64,000 nucleotides of DNA, taken from contig NZ_CP097116.1 of assembly GCF_024029335.1 (NCBI RefSeq), positions 124,001 to 188,000 on the forward strand. Reading direction: 5' to 3'. Source of the DNA: Fructilactobacillus myrtifloralis. GTDB taxonomy: Bacteria > Bacillota > Bacilli > Lactobacillales > Lactobacillaceae. Made by a program: the position numbers and the translations under genes. Under the pieces are notes generated by a model. That model was given only the letters and a program-made list of their open reading frames with translations. It was not told the origin of the DNA and did no database searches. Shown here piece after piece: positions 44,155 to 53,855 of the stretch (positions within the stretch are counted from its first letter, which is position 1; each line of letters opens with the position of its first letter).

Positions 44155-44922
44155 ATGGAACGAATTAATTCGAAACAAAACCAACGAATTAAAACTGTAA
44201 AAAAATTAACCACGGCGAAGGGGCGCAAGCAGCAACACCAATATTTATTGGAAAGCTGGCATTTAGTGCAGGCGGCCTTAGAGGCGTTGCCAGCCACAGA
44301 CATCGTGATGGTATACGCAACCGATGATCAGTATTTGGCGCACGGGGCGGCGCTCACCGACCAACCAGTGACGCTGATTTCTGAGGCCGTTGCCCAGGAA
44401 CTGGGTGACACGCAGACCCCCCAGGGAATCTTTCTCGTGTGCGAGCTACCAGACGTGGTGAATACCATTGCCCCCAAAGGAGCGTGGTTACTGTTAGACC
44501 ACGTTCAGGATCCCGGTAACATTGGGACGATGGTGCGGACCGCTGATGCCGTGGGCTTTCGCGGAGTGGTGTTTGGAACTGGGACTGCCAGTCCGTACCA
44601 TAGTAAGGTTTTGCGGGCCATGCAGGGGAGTCAGTTTCATTTGCAGGTCGTTGAACAGGCACTGCCCACTGTCATAAAGCAGTTTCAAGAGCACCAGGTG
44701 CCCATCTATGGGACGGAGTTAAATCCGGCGGCGGTTAACTACCGTACGATTACGCCCCAAACTGATTTTGCTCTGATCATGGGGAACGAGGGGAATGGGA
44801 TGGACCAGGCGTTATTGCAACAGACCACGAAAAACTTGTATATTCCCATTCAGGGCCACGCAGAATCATTGAACGTTGCGATTGCAGCGGCGGTGATTAT
44901 GTTTCGCATTACGGCACATTAA
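44155..44922 (+). CDS. TrmH-family RNA 2'-O-methyltransferase (YsgA)
   Basis: A 255-residue SpoU/TrmH (SPOUT) methyltransferase. An N-terminal L30e-like RNA-binding domain (KTVKKLTTAKGRKQQHQYLL) is followed by the knotted domain with VQDPGNIGTMVRTADAVG, LIMGNEGNGMDQALL and IPIQGHAESLNVAIAAAV, motifs 1 to 3. The target rRNA or tRNA site is unknown. The true start is 44155 after GGGGA; the frame runs open to 43903 across the yidC promoter. B. subtilis ysgA also precedes pheS. Confidence 0.92.
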   Translation: MERINSKQNQRIKTVKKLTTAKGRKQQHQYLLESWHLVQAALEALPATDIVMVYATDDQYLAHGAALTDQPVTLISEAVAQELGDTQTPQGIFLVCELPDVVNTIAPKGAWLLLDHVQDPGNIGTMVRTADAVGFRGVVFGTGTASPYHSKVLRAMQGSQFHLQVVEQALPTVIKQFQEHQVPIYGTELNPAAVNYRTITPQTDFALIMGNEGNGMDQALLQQTTKNLYIPIQGHAESLNVAIAAAVIMFRITAH

Positions 44923-44936
44923 AACGAGGTGATCAA

Positions 44937-45419
44937 ATGACAAAACCAGCTTGGCAGGCGGATCCGGAGTACGTGGCCTGTGTGCAGGACCTGTTACAAA
45001 CGCCGGCGGTCCAAAAACTGGCCAACTATACCCAACACCACCATTCGACGCGGCTCAAACATTGTTTATATGTTTCCTACGAAAGTTATCGAATTGCGAA
45101 AAAGTTCCATTTAGATTACCGGGCAGCCGCCCGGGGGGGCTTGTTGCACGATTTATTTTACTATGACTGGCGCACCACCAAGTTTGCGGTCGGGAGTCAT
45201 GCCTTTATTCATCCGCGGGTTGCCCTTCGTAATGCCCATCAGCTTACCGAACTAACCCCGAAGGAAGAAGATATTATCTTAAAGCACATGTGGGGATTAA
45301 CGTTGGCCCGGCCGAAGTATAAAGAGAGTGTAATTGTCTCTTTGGTGGACGACTATGCGGCCGTTCATGAATTTATGCATCCAATTGAAACAAAGGTAAA
45401 ACAAGTATTTAAAAAATAA
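44937..45419 (+). CDS. HD-domain phosphohydrolase
   Basis: A 160-residue HD-superfamily protein with HSTRLKHCLYVSYESYRIAKKF, GGLLHDLFYYDW (the HD pair) and a downstream ILKHMWGLTLARP with histidine. Substrate unknown; close lactobacillal homologues are conserved at this position between the TrmH gene and pheS. GAGGTGA precedes the ATG, 14 bases after the previous stop. Confidence 0.85.
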   Translation: MTKPAWQADPEYVACVQDLLQTPAVQKLANYTQHHHSTRLKHCLYVSYESYRIAKKFHLDYRAAARGGLLHDLFYYDWRTTKFAVGSHAFIHPRVALRNAHQLTELTPKEEDIILKHMWGLTLARPKYKESVIVSLVDDYAAVHEFMHPIETKVKQVFKK

Positions 45420-45439
45420 AGCAGAGGAGGCCCTTTAAA

Positions 45440-45784
45440 ATGGGAAAAAAACGAATGCGGGATGAAGCTTGTCTATGTGCTAGTTTTCAGGAAGCGTTTC
45501 GAATTTTGGGACGAAAGTGGAACGGAATGATCATTCAGTCACTATTGGTAAGTGGTCCACTGCGGTTTGGAGAACTAGCTTTAAAGGTTGCTGATTGTAG
45601 CGACCGGGTCTTGACGGCACGGTTGAAAGAACTGCAAGCGTGTGGGATTGTGACCCGCAAAACCAGTGCTGACTCGGCTCTGATTTTGTACGATTTAACC
45701 CCCAAGGGGCAAGATTTGCGTCCGGTGATGGAAGCCACCCACGCCTGGGCCGATAAGTGGTGTAATCAGCATGATGAGGCTTGA
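45440..45784 (+). CDS. HxlR-family transcriptional regulator
   Basis: A 114-residue winged-helix regulator. Family signatures: FRILGRKWNGMIIQSLL, GPLRFGELALKVADCSDRVLTARLKEL (seen as RFGELALKV and RVLTARLKEL), and YDLTPKGQDLRPVM. N-terminal CLC (Cys11, Cys13) could be redox or metal responsive; in some HxlR proteins (HypR) such a Cys senses disulfide stress. No divergent target gene is present; it sits between an HD gene and the pheST leader. GAGGAGG precedes the ATG. Confidence 0.88.
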   Translation: MGKKRMRDEACLCASFQEAFRILGRKWNGMIIQSLLVSGPLRFGELALKVADCSDRVLTARLKELQACGIVTRKTSADSALILYDLTPKGQDLRPVMEATHAWADKWCNQHDEA

Positions 45785-45809
45785 CCAACCAGCGGGAATG
45801 TTTTATATT
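45781..45809 (+). promoter_or_regulatory. Promoter of the pheST T-box transcript
   Basis: TTGACC (45781-45786) overlapping the hxlR-type stop codon, 17 bases, TATATT (45804-45809). Confidence 0.7.
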
Positions 45810-45819
45810 TTTAGTAACT

Positions 45820-46034
45820 ACGATAGTTAAAGAGGTAGTAGGTTTCACGTTCGAACAGAGAGGCTACGCAGGCTGAAAGTAGTCATTGAAACTGAATTCG
45901 CTTTAAACTGTAGGCATGTGCAAACAATGCCCGGCTGATGGTCGTTACCACATCACATGAGTGCGTAAGGAAACTTACGAATGTGGGTGGTAACGCGAAG
46001 CTTCGTCCCGGTCGATGGGGGCGAAGCTTTTTTT
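45820..46034 (+). promoter_or_regulatory. T-box leader controlling pheST
   Basis: T-box core GGGTGGTAACGCG (45985-45997). Stem I: base helix GTTAAAG/CTTTAAAC, loop strand GTAGTA, upper helix GTTTC (45842-45846)/GAAAC (45888-45892), then GAA-TTC-G with the Phe specifier TTC at 45897-45899. Terminator AAGCTTCG-TCCC (45998-46009) with GGGG-CGAAGCTT (about 46017-46029), then T-run. Confidence 0.95.
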
Positions 46035-46060
46035 CTGGACAAAATTGAAGGAGGATTTCT

Positions 46061-47098
46061 ATGAGTTTGCAAACAGAATTAGAAACAATTAAGGAGAACG
46101 GGTTGCAACAAATTGCAGCTGCGCCGGATCAGAAAACCCTTAATCAAATTAAAGTGAAGTTACTCGGGAAAAAGGGGTCGATTACAACCACGCTCCGCGG
46201 CATCGCCGACTTACCGGTAGCTGAACGGCCCGTCGTGGGTAGTTTAGCTAACCAGGTGCGAGATCAGCTTACGCAAGCGCTACAAACTAAGTTAACCGAC
46301 TTAGAAACGGCGGCCATGAACCAGCAACTAGCGGCTGAAAAAATTGACGTTACTTTACCCGGGGACCATATTCCGTTTGGCCACCCCCACGTCATTCAAA
46401 AAATTATCGATGAAATTGAGGATATTTTCATTGGAATGGGCTATCAGGTTTTAAGCGGTCCAGAGGTGGAAGAAGAATACTATAACTTTGAAATGATGAA
46501 CCTACCAAAGGATCATCCCGCTCGTGATATGCAGGACACGTTTTACATCACGAAGGAAATTTTAATGCGGACGCATACCTCGCCCATGCAAGCTCGGGCG
46601 TTAGAAACCCACGATTTTTCCACGGGACCTTTGAAAATGATTTCTCCAGGGGTGGTTTTTCGGCGTGATACTGATGATCCGACTCATTCACACCAGTTCC
46701 ATCAAGTTGAAGGAATTGTCATTGACAAACACATTACGATGGCCGATCTCAAGGGGACCCTGGCAGCCATGACGCACGCGTTATTTGGAGACAAGTTTGC
46801 GGTCCGGCTTCGCCCGAGTTATTTCCCATTTACAGAACCATCGGTCGAAGCCGACATTACCTGCATGAATTGTGGGGGCAAGGGCTGCCCAGTTTGTAAG
46901 GGTTCCGGTTGGATCGAAGTCTTAGGAGCCGGCATGGTGCACCCCAACGTTTTGAAGATGGCTGGAGTTGATCCCGAAACCTACGGCGGGTTTGCCTTTG
47001 GTGTTGGTCCGGATCGCTTTGCCATGTTGAAGTATGGAGTTAACGACATTCGTGATTTCTATTTGAATAATCTGAAGTTCTTAACGCAGTTTGATTAA
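46061..47098 (+). CDS. pheS: Phenylalanyl-tRNA synthetase alpha subunit
   Basis: A 345-residue class II catalytic subunit of the alpha2-beta2 enzyme. N-terminal coiled coil (1-85), then the core with DTFYITKEILMRTHTSPMQ, GVVFRRDTDDPTHSHQFHQ (motif 2), and motif 3 GFAFGVGPDRFAML. A zinc-like CMNCGGKGCPVCKGSGW insertion is present, as in other Gram-positive PheS. AGGAGG precedes the ATG. Co-transcribed with pheT after a 14-base gap, under T-box control. Confidence 0.97.
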   Translation: MSLQTELETIKENGLQQIAAAPDQKTLNQIKVKLLGKKGSITTTLRGIADLPVAERPVVGSLANQVRDQLTQALQTKLTDLETAAMNQQLAAEKIDVTLPGDHIPFGHPHVIQKIIDEIEDIFIGMGYQVLSGPEVEEEYYNFEMMNLPKDHPARDMQDTFYITKEILMRTHTSPMQARALETHDFSTGPLKMISPGVVFRRDTDDPTHSHQFHQVEGIVIDKHITMADLKGTLAAMTHALFGDKFAVRLRPSYFPFTEPSVEADITCMNCGGKGCPVCKGSGWIEVLGAGMVHPNVLKMAGVDPETYGGFAFGVGPDRFAMLKYGVNDIRDFYLNNLKFLTQFD

Positions 47099-47112
47099 CA
47101 GGAGGATTGACC

Positions 47113-49527
47113 ATGTTACTTTCGTATGATTGGATCAGTAAGTATCTAAACCTTGAGCTGGATCCCGTCGCCCTCGGCGAAAAAATTGAACGAACCTCAG
47201 TGGAGGTGGACTCGGTTAAACGGCGCCAGGATGGTTTGAAAAAGTTAATTGTTGGAGAAATTGTCAGCATTGAAAAGCATCCTGATGCTGGACACTTGAA
47301 CATTTGTCAAGTCCAGGTTGGTCCGGATGCAATTCAACAAATTGTGTGTGGGGCTCCCAACGTGGCCGTTGGTAAAAAGGTGATTGTTGCGATGCCCGGG
47401 GCCCGTGTGGCTGGCAACGTAAAAATCAAAAAGGCCAAAATGCGGGGCGTGAAATCGGATGGCATGTTGTGTGCGTTAGATGAAATTGGCTTTCCCAAGG
47501 ACGTCGTTCCAGACGAATGGAAGGATGGCATCTACTTTTTACCGGATGATGCCGAGTTAGGAGCACCGGTTTATCCTTACTTAGGGATGGATGATGCCAT
47601 GTTGGATCTAGACGTGACGCCTAACCGCGGTGACATGCTCAGTATGCGGGGGGTAGTGTATGACTTAGCCGCTGTTTTAAACGAACCAGCCCAGTTTGAG
47701 GTGACTCCGGAGGCGGCTACTGGGACCGAACCGAGTTCCGCCGCAATTGCTGCCACCGCTGATGCACAACTGGCATCCCAATATCACGTGCAAGTGGTTA
47801 AAAACGTGCAGGTTCATCCGAGCCCGTTGTGGTTACAAATTCGCCTGTGGAACGCAGGCATTAAACCCATTAACAACGTAGTTGATGTTACGAACTACGT
47901 GATGTTACTGCTGGGACAACCATTACATGCGTATGATTTAAACCAACTGCCAAGTGCAGATTTAAGCGTTCGTGCGGCCCAACCGGGCGAAAAAATCACG
48001 ACGTTGGATGAACAAGCTCGGGAACTAACGGACCAAGACGTCGTCATTGCCAGTGGCAACCAACCGGTGGCGTTGGCCGGTCTGATGGGGGGCACGGCCA
48101 CTCGGGTAACCGCGGATACCACGGATGTTGTGTTAGAGGCAGCAGTCTTTGATCCGGTTCGGACGAGAAAAATGGCGCAAGCTGAAAACTTGCAAACAGA
48201 CGCTTCCCAGCGCTTTGAACGGGGCGTTGATCAGGGAAACGTAGTCAACGCCTTACACTATGCAGCGGGCTTACTGCAAACCATTGCTGGGGGCACTGCC
48301 AGCCAGGGAGCGGTAACCGGGAGCCAAGCCAACGTTACTCCGCAGGTAATTAAGATTACGCCTGCTCGAATTAATCACGTGTTAGGGACCGATTTGAGTG
48401 CTAACACCATTCAGTCCATCTTTACCTGCCTCGGATTTACGGTGACAGAAACGGATCAGACCATGGAGGTCACCGTTCCAACCCGGTGCTGGGATATTCA
48501 CATTGATGCGGATCTGATTGAAGAAGTGGCTCGGATTTACGGGTACGATCAACTCCCACAAACGCTCCCCGTTACCCAAACAACGGCGGGCGGTTTAACC
48601 CCGGCGCAACGCTTAATGCGCCACTCGCGGCAAACTTTACAAGGAGCAGGATTGAACCACGCAATTTCGTACTCACTGACGACTCCCGAAAAGGCGGGGA
48701 TGTTTCTACTGCAGCCGAACTTTGCCACGACCCTGCAGTGGCCCATGACTAAGGATCACTCGGTCTTACGGATGAACCTGGTTAGTGGGTTACTGGATGA
48801 CATTGCTTACAACCAGGCCCGGGGCGTGGAAAATGTGCCGTTGTATGAACAGGGACGGGTCTTTGCCAAGCAGTCCGCCGAACAAGTACGCCCATTAGAA
48901 ATTGAGCACGTTGCGGCCGCCATTTCGGGGACCTTACCTACCCCGACGTGGAACCAGCACCCGCAACCAGTGGACTTCTTTGCGTTGAAGGGAATCCTGG
49001 CCCAGTACCTGCAAACCTTGTCGCTCCAAGGGACCATTACGTACGAAGCAACTGACCAAATTGCAGAGATGCATCCCGGGCGGACGGCGCTTGTGAAATT
49101 GGATGGGGCCGTACTAGGCTTTATCGGGCAGGTTCATCCGCAGGTCGCAAAACAGTTTAAAATTAAACCGACCTACGTCTTTGATTTAGATCTGGATCAG
49201 TTAATTCAGGCGCCGAAACGCGAAGCCCAATACCAAGTGGTTAGTTCGTTACCTGGAATTAAACGGGATGTGGCCATGTTAGTGGCAGAAAACGTGACTA
49301 ACGCGGAAGTAACCCAGCTCATTTGGCAACGTGGGGGAGCCTACCTCCACGATGTCAACCTCTTTGATGTTTACGTTGGTGAACACGTGCCAGAAGGGAA
49401 AAAGTCACTGGCATATACCCTGAGCTTTGAAAATCCAGCAGCCACCCTTCAAGATGACGTAGTTAACCAGGCGCTGGCAAAGGTGGAACAATACTTGAAA
49501 TCTGAGTTACATGCAGAAATCCGATAG
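47113..49527 (+). CDS. pheT: Phenylalanyl-tRNA synthetase beta subunit
   Basis: An 804-residue subunit with tRNA-binding and editing functions. In order: EMAP-type OB fold (about 40-150: VGEIVSIEKHPDAGHLNICQV), B3/B4 editing domain (VDVTNYVMLLLGQPLHAYDL, SRACSS-less here), B5 (DIHIDADLIEEVARIYGYD), a catalytic-like domain, and a C-terminal FDX-ACB domain (SSLPGIKRDVAMLVAE). ATG 47113 is 7 bases after AGGAGG; TTG 47107 is rejected for its position. Confidence 0.96.
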   Translation: MLLSYDWISKYLNLELDPVALGEKIERTSVEVDSVKRRQDGLKKLIVGEIVSIEKHPDAGHLNICQVQVGPDAIQQIVCGAPNVAVGKKVIVAMPGARVAGNVKIKKAKMRGVKSDGMLCALDEIGFPKDVVPDEWKDGIYFLPDDAELGAPVYPYLGMDDAMLDLDVTPNRGDMLSMRGVVYDLAAVLNEPAQFEVTPEAATGTEPSSAAIAATADAQLASQYHVQVVKNVQVHPSPLWLQIRLWNAGIKPINNVVDVTNYVMLLLGQPLHAYDLNQLPSADLSVRAAQPGEKITTLDEQARELTDQDVVIASGNQPVALAGLMGGTATRVTADTTDVVLEAAVFDPVRTRKMAQAENLQTDASQRFERGVDQGNVVNALHYAAGLLQTIAGGTASQGAVTGSQANVTPQVIKITPARINHVLGTDLSANTIQSIFTCLGFTVTETDQTMEVTVPTRCWDIHIDADLIEEVARIYGYDQLPQTLPVTQTTAGGLTPAQRLMRHSRQTLQGAGLNHAISYSLTTPEKAGMFLLQPNFATTLQWPMTKDHSVLRMNLVSGLLDDIAYNQARGVENVPLYEQGRVFAKQSAEQVRPLEIEHVAAAISGTLPTPTWNQHPQPVDFFALKGILAQYLQTLSLQGTITYEATDQIAEMHPGRTALVKLDGAVLGFIGQVHPQVAKQFKIKPTYVFDLDLDQLIQAPKREAQYQVVSSLPGIKRDVAMLVAENVTNAEVTQLIWQRGGAYLHDVNLFDVYVGEHVPEGKKSLAYTLSFENPAATLQDDVVNQALAKVEQYLKSELHAEIR

Positions 49528-49551
49528 AAAAAAGAGAGGGACAGAGCACGC

Positions 49552-50211
49552 ATGGAAACAAAACAAACGCGTCCGGTCATTATTGGTGTAACGGGCGGAT
49601 CTAGTAGTGGCAAAACGACGGTTAGTCGCGCAATCTTACAACGGTTATTGGGACACTCGATTTCAATTATTCAACAGGATTCATACTACAAAGATCAAAC
49701 TGATTTAAGCATGGCGGAACGTAAAAAGGTTAATTATGACCATCCCGATGCCTTCGATAATGATTTGTTGGTTGATCAGTTACGCCGGTTGTTAAACTAC
49801 GAAACGATTGAAAAACCAGTGTATGACTACACGGAGTTTACGCGTAGCCCGAAGACGGAACGGCAGGCGCCTACGGATGTGATTATTTTGGAAGGCATTT
49901 TAACCCTGAATGATCCCCGCCTACGGGATCTGATGGACATTAAGGTCTTTGTCGATACGGCCGATGACATCCGGTTAATTCGAAGAATCCAGCGGGATAC
50001 CAAGGAACGCGGGCGTTCGCTTGATTCAGTGATTCAACAGTACTTAGGGACCGTCCGGCCCATGTACCAGCAGTTCGTAGAGCCCTCGAAACGTTATGCC
50101 GACATTATCATTCCGCGGGGTGGTAAAAATAACGTTGCCATTGATTTGTTGGCCACCAAAATTAAGGCAATTTTGGGGACGGATGATGAAGACCCGGTAA
50201 TTGCCGACTAA
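49552..50211 (+). CDS. udk: Uridine kinase
   Basis: A 219-residue salvage kinase phosphorylating uridine and cytidine. Walker A is [39 protein letters not shown] and [10 protein letters not shown] are conserved substrate motifs. GAGAGGGA precedes the ATG. It is followed by greA after 68 bases, which is the usual udk-greA pairing of Firmicutes. Confidence 0.96.
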   Translation: METKQTRPVIIGVTGGSSSGKTTVSRAILQRLLGHSISIIQQDSYYKDQTDLSMAERKKVNYDHPDAFDNDLLVDQLRRLLNYETIEKPVYDYTEFTRSPKTERQAPTDVIILEGILTLNDPRLRDLMDIKVFVDTADDIRLIRRIQRDTKERGRSLDSVIQQYLGTVRPMYQQFVEPSKRYADIIIPRGGKNNVAIDLLATKIKAILGTDDEDPVIAD

Positions 50212-50279
50212 CTTTTTATTTGATAATCGCCGCGGTTCGTGATAAATTCTAAGTTGACTAAAATAATTGAGGTGGAATC

Positions 50280-50756
50280 ATGGCTGAAGATAAAGTATAT
50301 CCAATGACCAAAGAGGGGAAAGTTAAGCTTGAAGCCGAATTAGAAGATTTAAAGACTAATCAGCGCCCCCACGTGATTGAACAAATTAAGATTGCCAGAA
50401 GTTATGGTGATTTATCCGAAAATTCAGAATACAAATCAGCAAAAAACGAACAAGCACTATTAGAAAGTCGGATTAATACCGTGGAACACATGCTCCAGTT
50501 TGCTGAGGTAGTGGACGAAGAACAAACTGCCAGCGACGAAGTGAGCGTGGGAAAAACGGTTGAGTTTAAGGAACTCCCGGACGAGGATCCGGAAACGTAC
50601 CAAATCGTCGGGGCAGCGGAAGCTGATCCGTTATCAGGCAAGGTCTCAAACGACTCTCCAATTGCCAAGGGCTTATTAGGTCACAAGGTTGGCGAAGAAG
50701 TTGACATTGAGATTCCCGACGGTGTGATGCACGTGCAAATCATTTCGGTTAAATAG
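50280..50756 (+). CDS. greA: Transcription elongation factor GreA
   Basis: A 158-residue factor that rescues backtracked RNA polymerase. N-terminal coiled coil with [17 protein letters not shown], whose acidic tip residues DLSE and NE trigger RNA cleavage, and a C-terminal FKBP-like domain ([36 protein letters not shown]). GAGGTGG precedes the ATG; a terminator follows. Confidence 0.97.
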   Translation: MAEDKVYPMTKEGKVKLEAELEDLKTNQRPHVIEQIKIARSYGDLSENSEYKSAKNEQALLESRINTVEHMLQFAEVVDEEQTASDEVSVGKTVEFKELPDEDPETYQIVGAAEADPLSGKVSNDSPIAKGLLGHKVGEEVDIEIPDGVMHVQIISVK

Positions 50757-50770
50757 TGATTGAGAAAGAG

Positions 50771-50803
50771 ACTCGCAAAGGATTGCCTTTCGCGAGTTTT
50801 TTC
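50771..50803 (+). terminator. Terminator after greA
   Basis: ACTCGC-AAAGG (50771-50781) pairs with CCTTT-CGCGAGT (50786-50797), followed by six T. Confidence 0.85.
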
Positions 50804-50933
50804 TTATTAAATTGCCACTTCGCTGATTTTAGGAGGGGCCCTGATTGCGGTTGCTCGCGGATAATGTAATAATGGAAAAAGCTGCCTTGATTGGCATGGG
50901 ATGTTAAATAATTAAATGAAGAGGAGCAACATC

Positions 50934-52994
50934 GTGGGTAATTTCTTTAGTCGATTTTTTAAGAAAAAAACACGAACTAGTCGACATGAAAATGGAAATA
51001 AGCGAATTCCCTTTCGCTTAAATTTAATCTTTGCTTTAGTGGGTATTTTGTTCGCGGTGCTAATCTGGAAACTAGCGGACCTCCAACTAATTCAGGGAAA
51101 CTACTTCAAGTCGATCGTGAATAAAAACAACAGTTCAACGGTTTATGGAAACGTCCAACGGGGAATGATTTATGATTCCACCGGAAAGCTTCTGGCGGGA
51201 AATAAAACCGAACGGGCGATTACCTATACGCGGGGACCTAAAGTGACGGTAAACGATATGTATCAGGTAGCAAACCGGTTAAGTAAGATCATTCAGGTGC
51301 CAACAAAGAAGCTGACGAAAAAGCAAATGGCTCAGTTCTATTTAGCAAGTAGTGAGCACCAGAAGCAAATGGCTACCAAGGTTCCCAACCATCAAGATTT
51401 AAATCCGGATCAATTGGTTGAAGCAGAATTAAAACTCGCGCAAAAGAAACCACCATACCAAGCAACGGATCAATTTAAGAACGCCGCTGCCATTTATACG
51501 TCAATGAGTGGGGCCTACCGCTTGACCACGACGTACGTTAAGTATGATCACGTCACTAATCAGGAAATTGCCAAGGTTGGTGAGCATGCGAAGCAGCTGC
51601 CCGGAGTCCAAGTGGGGACGAACTGGACCCGGGAATATCCGGATGGAAAAGAAATTCAGCCGATTACCGGGACGGTAACGTCTAATCAGGCTGGTTTACC
51701 AGAGAGCCGGATGAACCAACTGCTGTCGCAGGGTTACTCACAAAATGAATCGGCTGGAAATAACAGCTTGGAAGAACAGTACGAACCGGTTCTACGGGGC
51801 TCAAAATCCCAAACAGAGATTAAGCTCAATAGTGATAACCAAATCATTAAGGCCGTGAAGAAATATCCAGGTCGACGGGGAGACAACCTCCAGCTTTCGA
51901 TTAACGCGAAGTTCCAAAAGGAACTGCAGGAGATGGTTAAAAACGCCCAACCCGGCGGAAATGCAACGGGAACCTATGCCGTTGTCATGAATCCGAACAA
52001 CGGGGCCATCATTGGGATGGCCGGGGTAAACCGGGATCCAAAGACCGGGAAAGTCAGTCAAAATGATCTGGGGGTCATGAATAACTCGATCACCATGGGA
52101 TCCGTGGTGAAGGGAGCAACCATTTATGGAGCCTTCAAGAGCAAGGTTATTACCCCGGAAAGTAGTACGTTAACCGATATGCCGATTAAAAATGGGGGCA
52201 GTACCAAGAGTTCGTGGTTTAATAAAAACGGCTCGGCTAACCTTCCGTTAACGGCGGCTGATGCCCTAGAAGTATCCTCAAACTCTTACATGATGCAGTT
52301 GGCCATGAAAGAAGGCGGCTTCCACTACGTTCCAGGGGCGCCGTTAAACTTGAGTCCGAACATCTTTAACATCGAACGCGGCTACTTTAACCAGTTCGGA
52401 TTAGGGGTGAAGACTGGAATTGATTTACCAAACGAAACGACCGGGATTAAGGGACCAGGGGGCTATGCCAACATTGGGAAGTCTCTAGATGAATCCTTCG
52501 GGAACTACGATGGTTATACTACCTTACAAGTTGCCCAGTACATGTCGACCATTGCAAACGGTGGTTACCGGTTACGTCCTCACGTAGTGCAAAACGTCCG
52601 GAGTACGAATGCGAAAAACGGTAAACTGGGAGCAATCCGGGAAACGATTATGCCGCAAGCCCTGAACACGGTACCGATGAGTACGGACGAATTGCGGGTC
52701 TTAAAGCAAGGATTCTACCAAGTGGTCCACGGGCACAGCAAGTACAAGACCGGGGGCGCATTGGCCGAATTAAACCCAGAAGTATCTGCTAAAACGGGGA
52801 CGGCGCAAACCTTCTATAATGGACAGGCGACGACTACGTTGAGTTTAGCTTCATACGCACCGTCTGATCATCCGCAGGTCGTGGTTGCCTTGGCAATGAC
52901 GAACCTACCTGATAATGCCGAAAGCAATAATACGGACCTGGCCAAAAACATTTACCGGGCTTACTGGAAAGACGTCCAGCACACCGATAAGTAG
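50934..52994 (+). CDS. Class B penicillin-binding protein (PBP2B type, division transpeptidase)
   Basis: A 686-residue monofunctional transpeptidase. A short basic cytoplasmic tail is followed by one membrane helix (about 28-48), a PBP dimer domain, and the transpeptidase with GSVVKGA (Ser390, Lys393), EVSSNSYM (SxN), and AKTGTAQ (Lys620). The GTG at 50934 is preferred: GAGGAG is 7 bases upstream, inside the frame that also opens with ATG at 50916. No mraY or murD follows, so it is not in the dcw cluster; a septal role is inferred from family. Confidence 0.93.
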   Translation: MGNFFSRFFKKKTRTSRHENGNKRIPFRLNLIFALVGILFAVLIWKLADLQLIQGNYFKSIVNKNNSSTVYGNVQRGMIYDSTGKLLAGNKTERAITYTRGPKVTVNDMYQVANRLSKIIQVPTKKLTKKQMAQFYLASSEHQKQMATKVPNHQDLNPDQLVEAELKLAQKKPPYQATDQFKNAAAIYTSMSGAYRLTTTYVKYDHVTNQEIAKVGEHAKQLPGVQVGTNWTREYPDGKEIQPITGTVTSNQAGLPESRMNQLLSQGYSQNESAGNNSLEEQYEPVLRGSKSQTEIKLNSDNQIIKAVKKYPGRRGDNLQLSINAKFQKELQEMVKNAQPGGNATGTYAVVMNPNNGAIIGMAGVNRDPKTGKVSQNDLGVMNNSITMGSVVKGATIYGAFKSKVITPESSTLTDMPIKNGGSTKSSWFNKNGSANLPLTAADALEVSSNSYMMQLAMKEGGFHYVPGAPLNLSPNIFNIERGYFNQFGLGVKTGIDLPNETTGIKGPGGYANIGKSLDESFGNYDGYTTLQVAQYMSTIANGGYRLRPHVVQNVRSTNAKNGKLGAIRETIMPQALNTVPMSTDELRVLKQGFYQVVHGHSKYKTGGALAELNPEVSAKTGTAQTFYNGQATTTLSLASYAPSDHPQVVVALAMTNLPDNAESNNTDLAKNIYRAYWKDVQHTDK

Positions 52995-53114
52995 CGTCAA
53001 GTAGAAATACTTAACATTTATTTGGTTAATTAGTAGAAATTATGGTCCAAAAATGGTAGACTAATATTTGTTATATTTGATAAATCAAAAAAGCATTGGT
53101 TGGAGGTATTTAAC

Positions 53115-53264
53115 ATGCGTGTACACATTACTTTAGAATGTACTGAATGCCACGAACGCAATTACTTAACTTCTAAAAATCGTCGTAATAATCCCGATCG
53201 GTTAGAATTAGAAAAGTATTGCCCTCGTGAGAGAAAAGTTACTTTACATCGTGAAACAAAATAA
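53115..53264 (+). CDS. rpmG: Ribosomal protein L33
   Basis: A 49-residue ribosomal protein with [18 protein letters not shown] and [18 protein letters not shown] followed by [12 protein letters not shown]. Three of the four zinc-ribbon cysteines are present (CTEC and the first of the second pair); the fourth is Glu where the zinc form has CPxC. GGAGGT precedes the ATG. A terminator overlaps its stop codon region. Confidence 0.95.
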   Translation: MRVHITLECTECHERNYLTSKNRRNNPDRLELEKYCPRERKVTLHRETK

Positions 53265-53294
53265 GATTTTGGGCTGTTGCCCAAAATCTTTTTT
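53265..53294 (+). terminator. Terminator after rpmG
   Basis: GATTTTGGGC (53265-53274) pairs with GCCCAAAATC (53279-53288), followed by T to 53294. Confidence 0.88.
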
Positions 53295-53312
53295 ATTAAT
53301 GGGACTAATAAG

Positions 53313-53855
53313 ATGAAGACAGCAATTCGGACCACGGTTTTACACAAGTTAGCACAGCAAGCGCAACCGGCCAGTCGGTTTACAGAGCTCTATCAGCGGT
53401 TGTTTGCAACGTCAGTCTGGCAGGAGGCGCAGGTGGTGGCGGTAACCATTAGTCTTCCGCATGAATTACCGACGCAGCCCATGATTAGCCAGGCCCAGCG
53501 ACAGGGAAAACTGGTGGTAATTCCCCGCACGGTTCCACATCGCGAACTGCGCTTTTATCCACTGACTCCGAAGACCTGCTTAGCCAAGACGAAGTTTGGA
53601 GTGTGGGAACCGCAAAACGGGACCGCCCTTACCAAGGACCAAATTGACCTCGTACTGGTGCCAGGGGTAGCTTTTTGTAGGCACAATCACCACCGCATTG
53701 GTTATGGTGGGGGCTTTTACGACCGGTTTTTAGCGTCATTTCCGGGGCAGACCATTGCCCTGGCGCAACGAGAACAGGTAGTAGAACAGCCGTGGACTCC
53801 GGATCCCTTTGATGTCCCCGTCCAACAATTACTGGTGGAGGATGAACATGGATAA
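53313..53855 (+). CDS. 5-formyltetrahydrofolate cyclo-ligase
   Basis: A 180-residue enzyme (YqgN/FthC type) converting 5-formyl-THF to methenyl-THF with ATP. VPGVAFCRHNHHRIGYGGGFYDRFL contains the signature; of it the RIGYGGGFYDRFL part is diagnostic, with KLVVIPRTV before it. The start at 53313 has a poor ribosome site. It overlaps the rhomboid gene by 8 bases; in Bacillus yqgN-yqgP-yqgQ-glcK is the same order. Confidence 0.9.
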   Translation: MKTAIRTTVLHKLAQQAQPASRFTELYQRLFATSVWQEAQVVAVTISLPHELPTQPMISQAQRQGKLVVIPRTVPHRELRFYPLTPKTCLAKTKFGVWEPQNGTALTKDQIDLVLVPGVAFCRHNHHRIGYGGGFYDRFLASFPGQTIALAQREQVVEQPWTPDPFDVPVQQLLVEDEHG

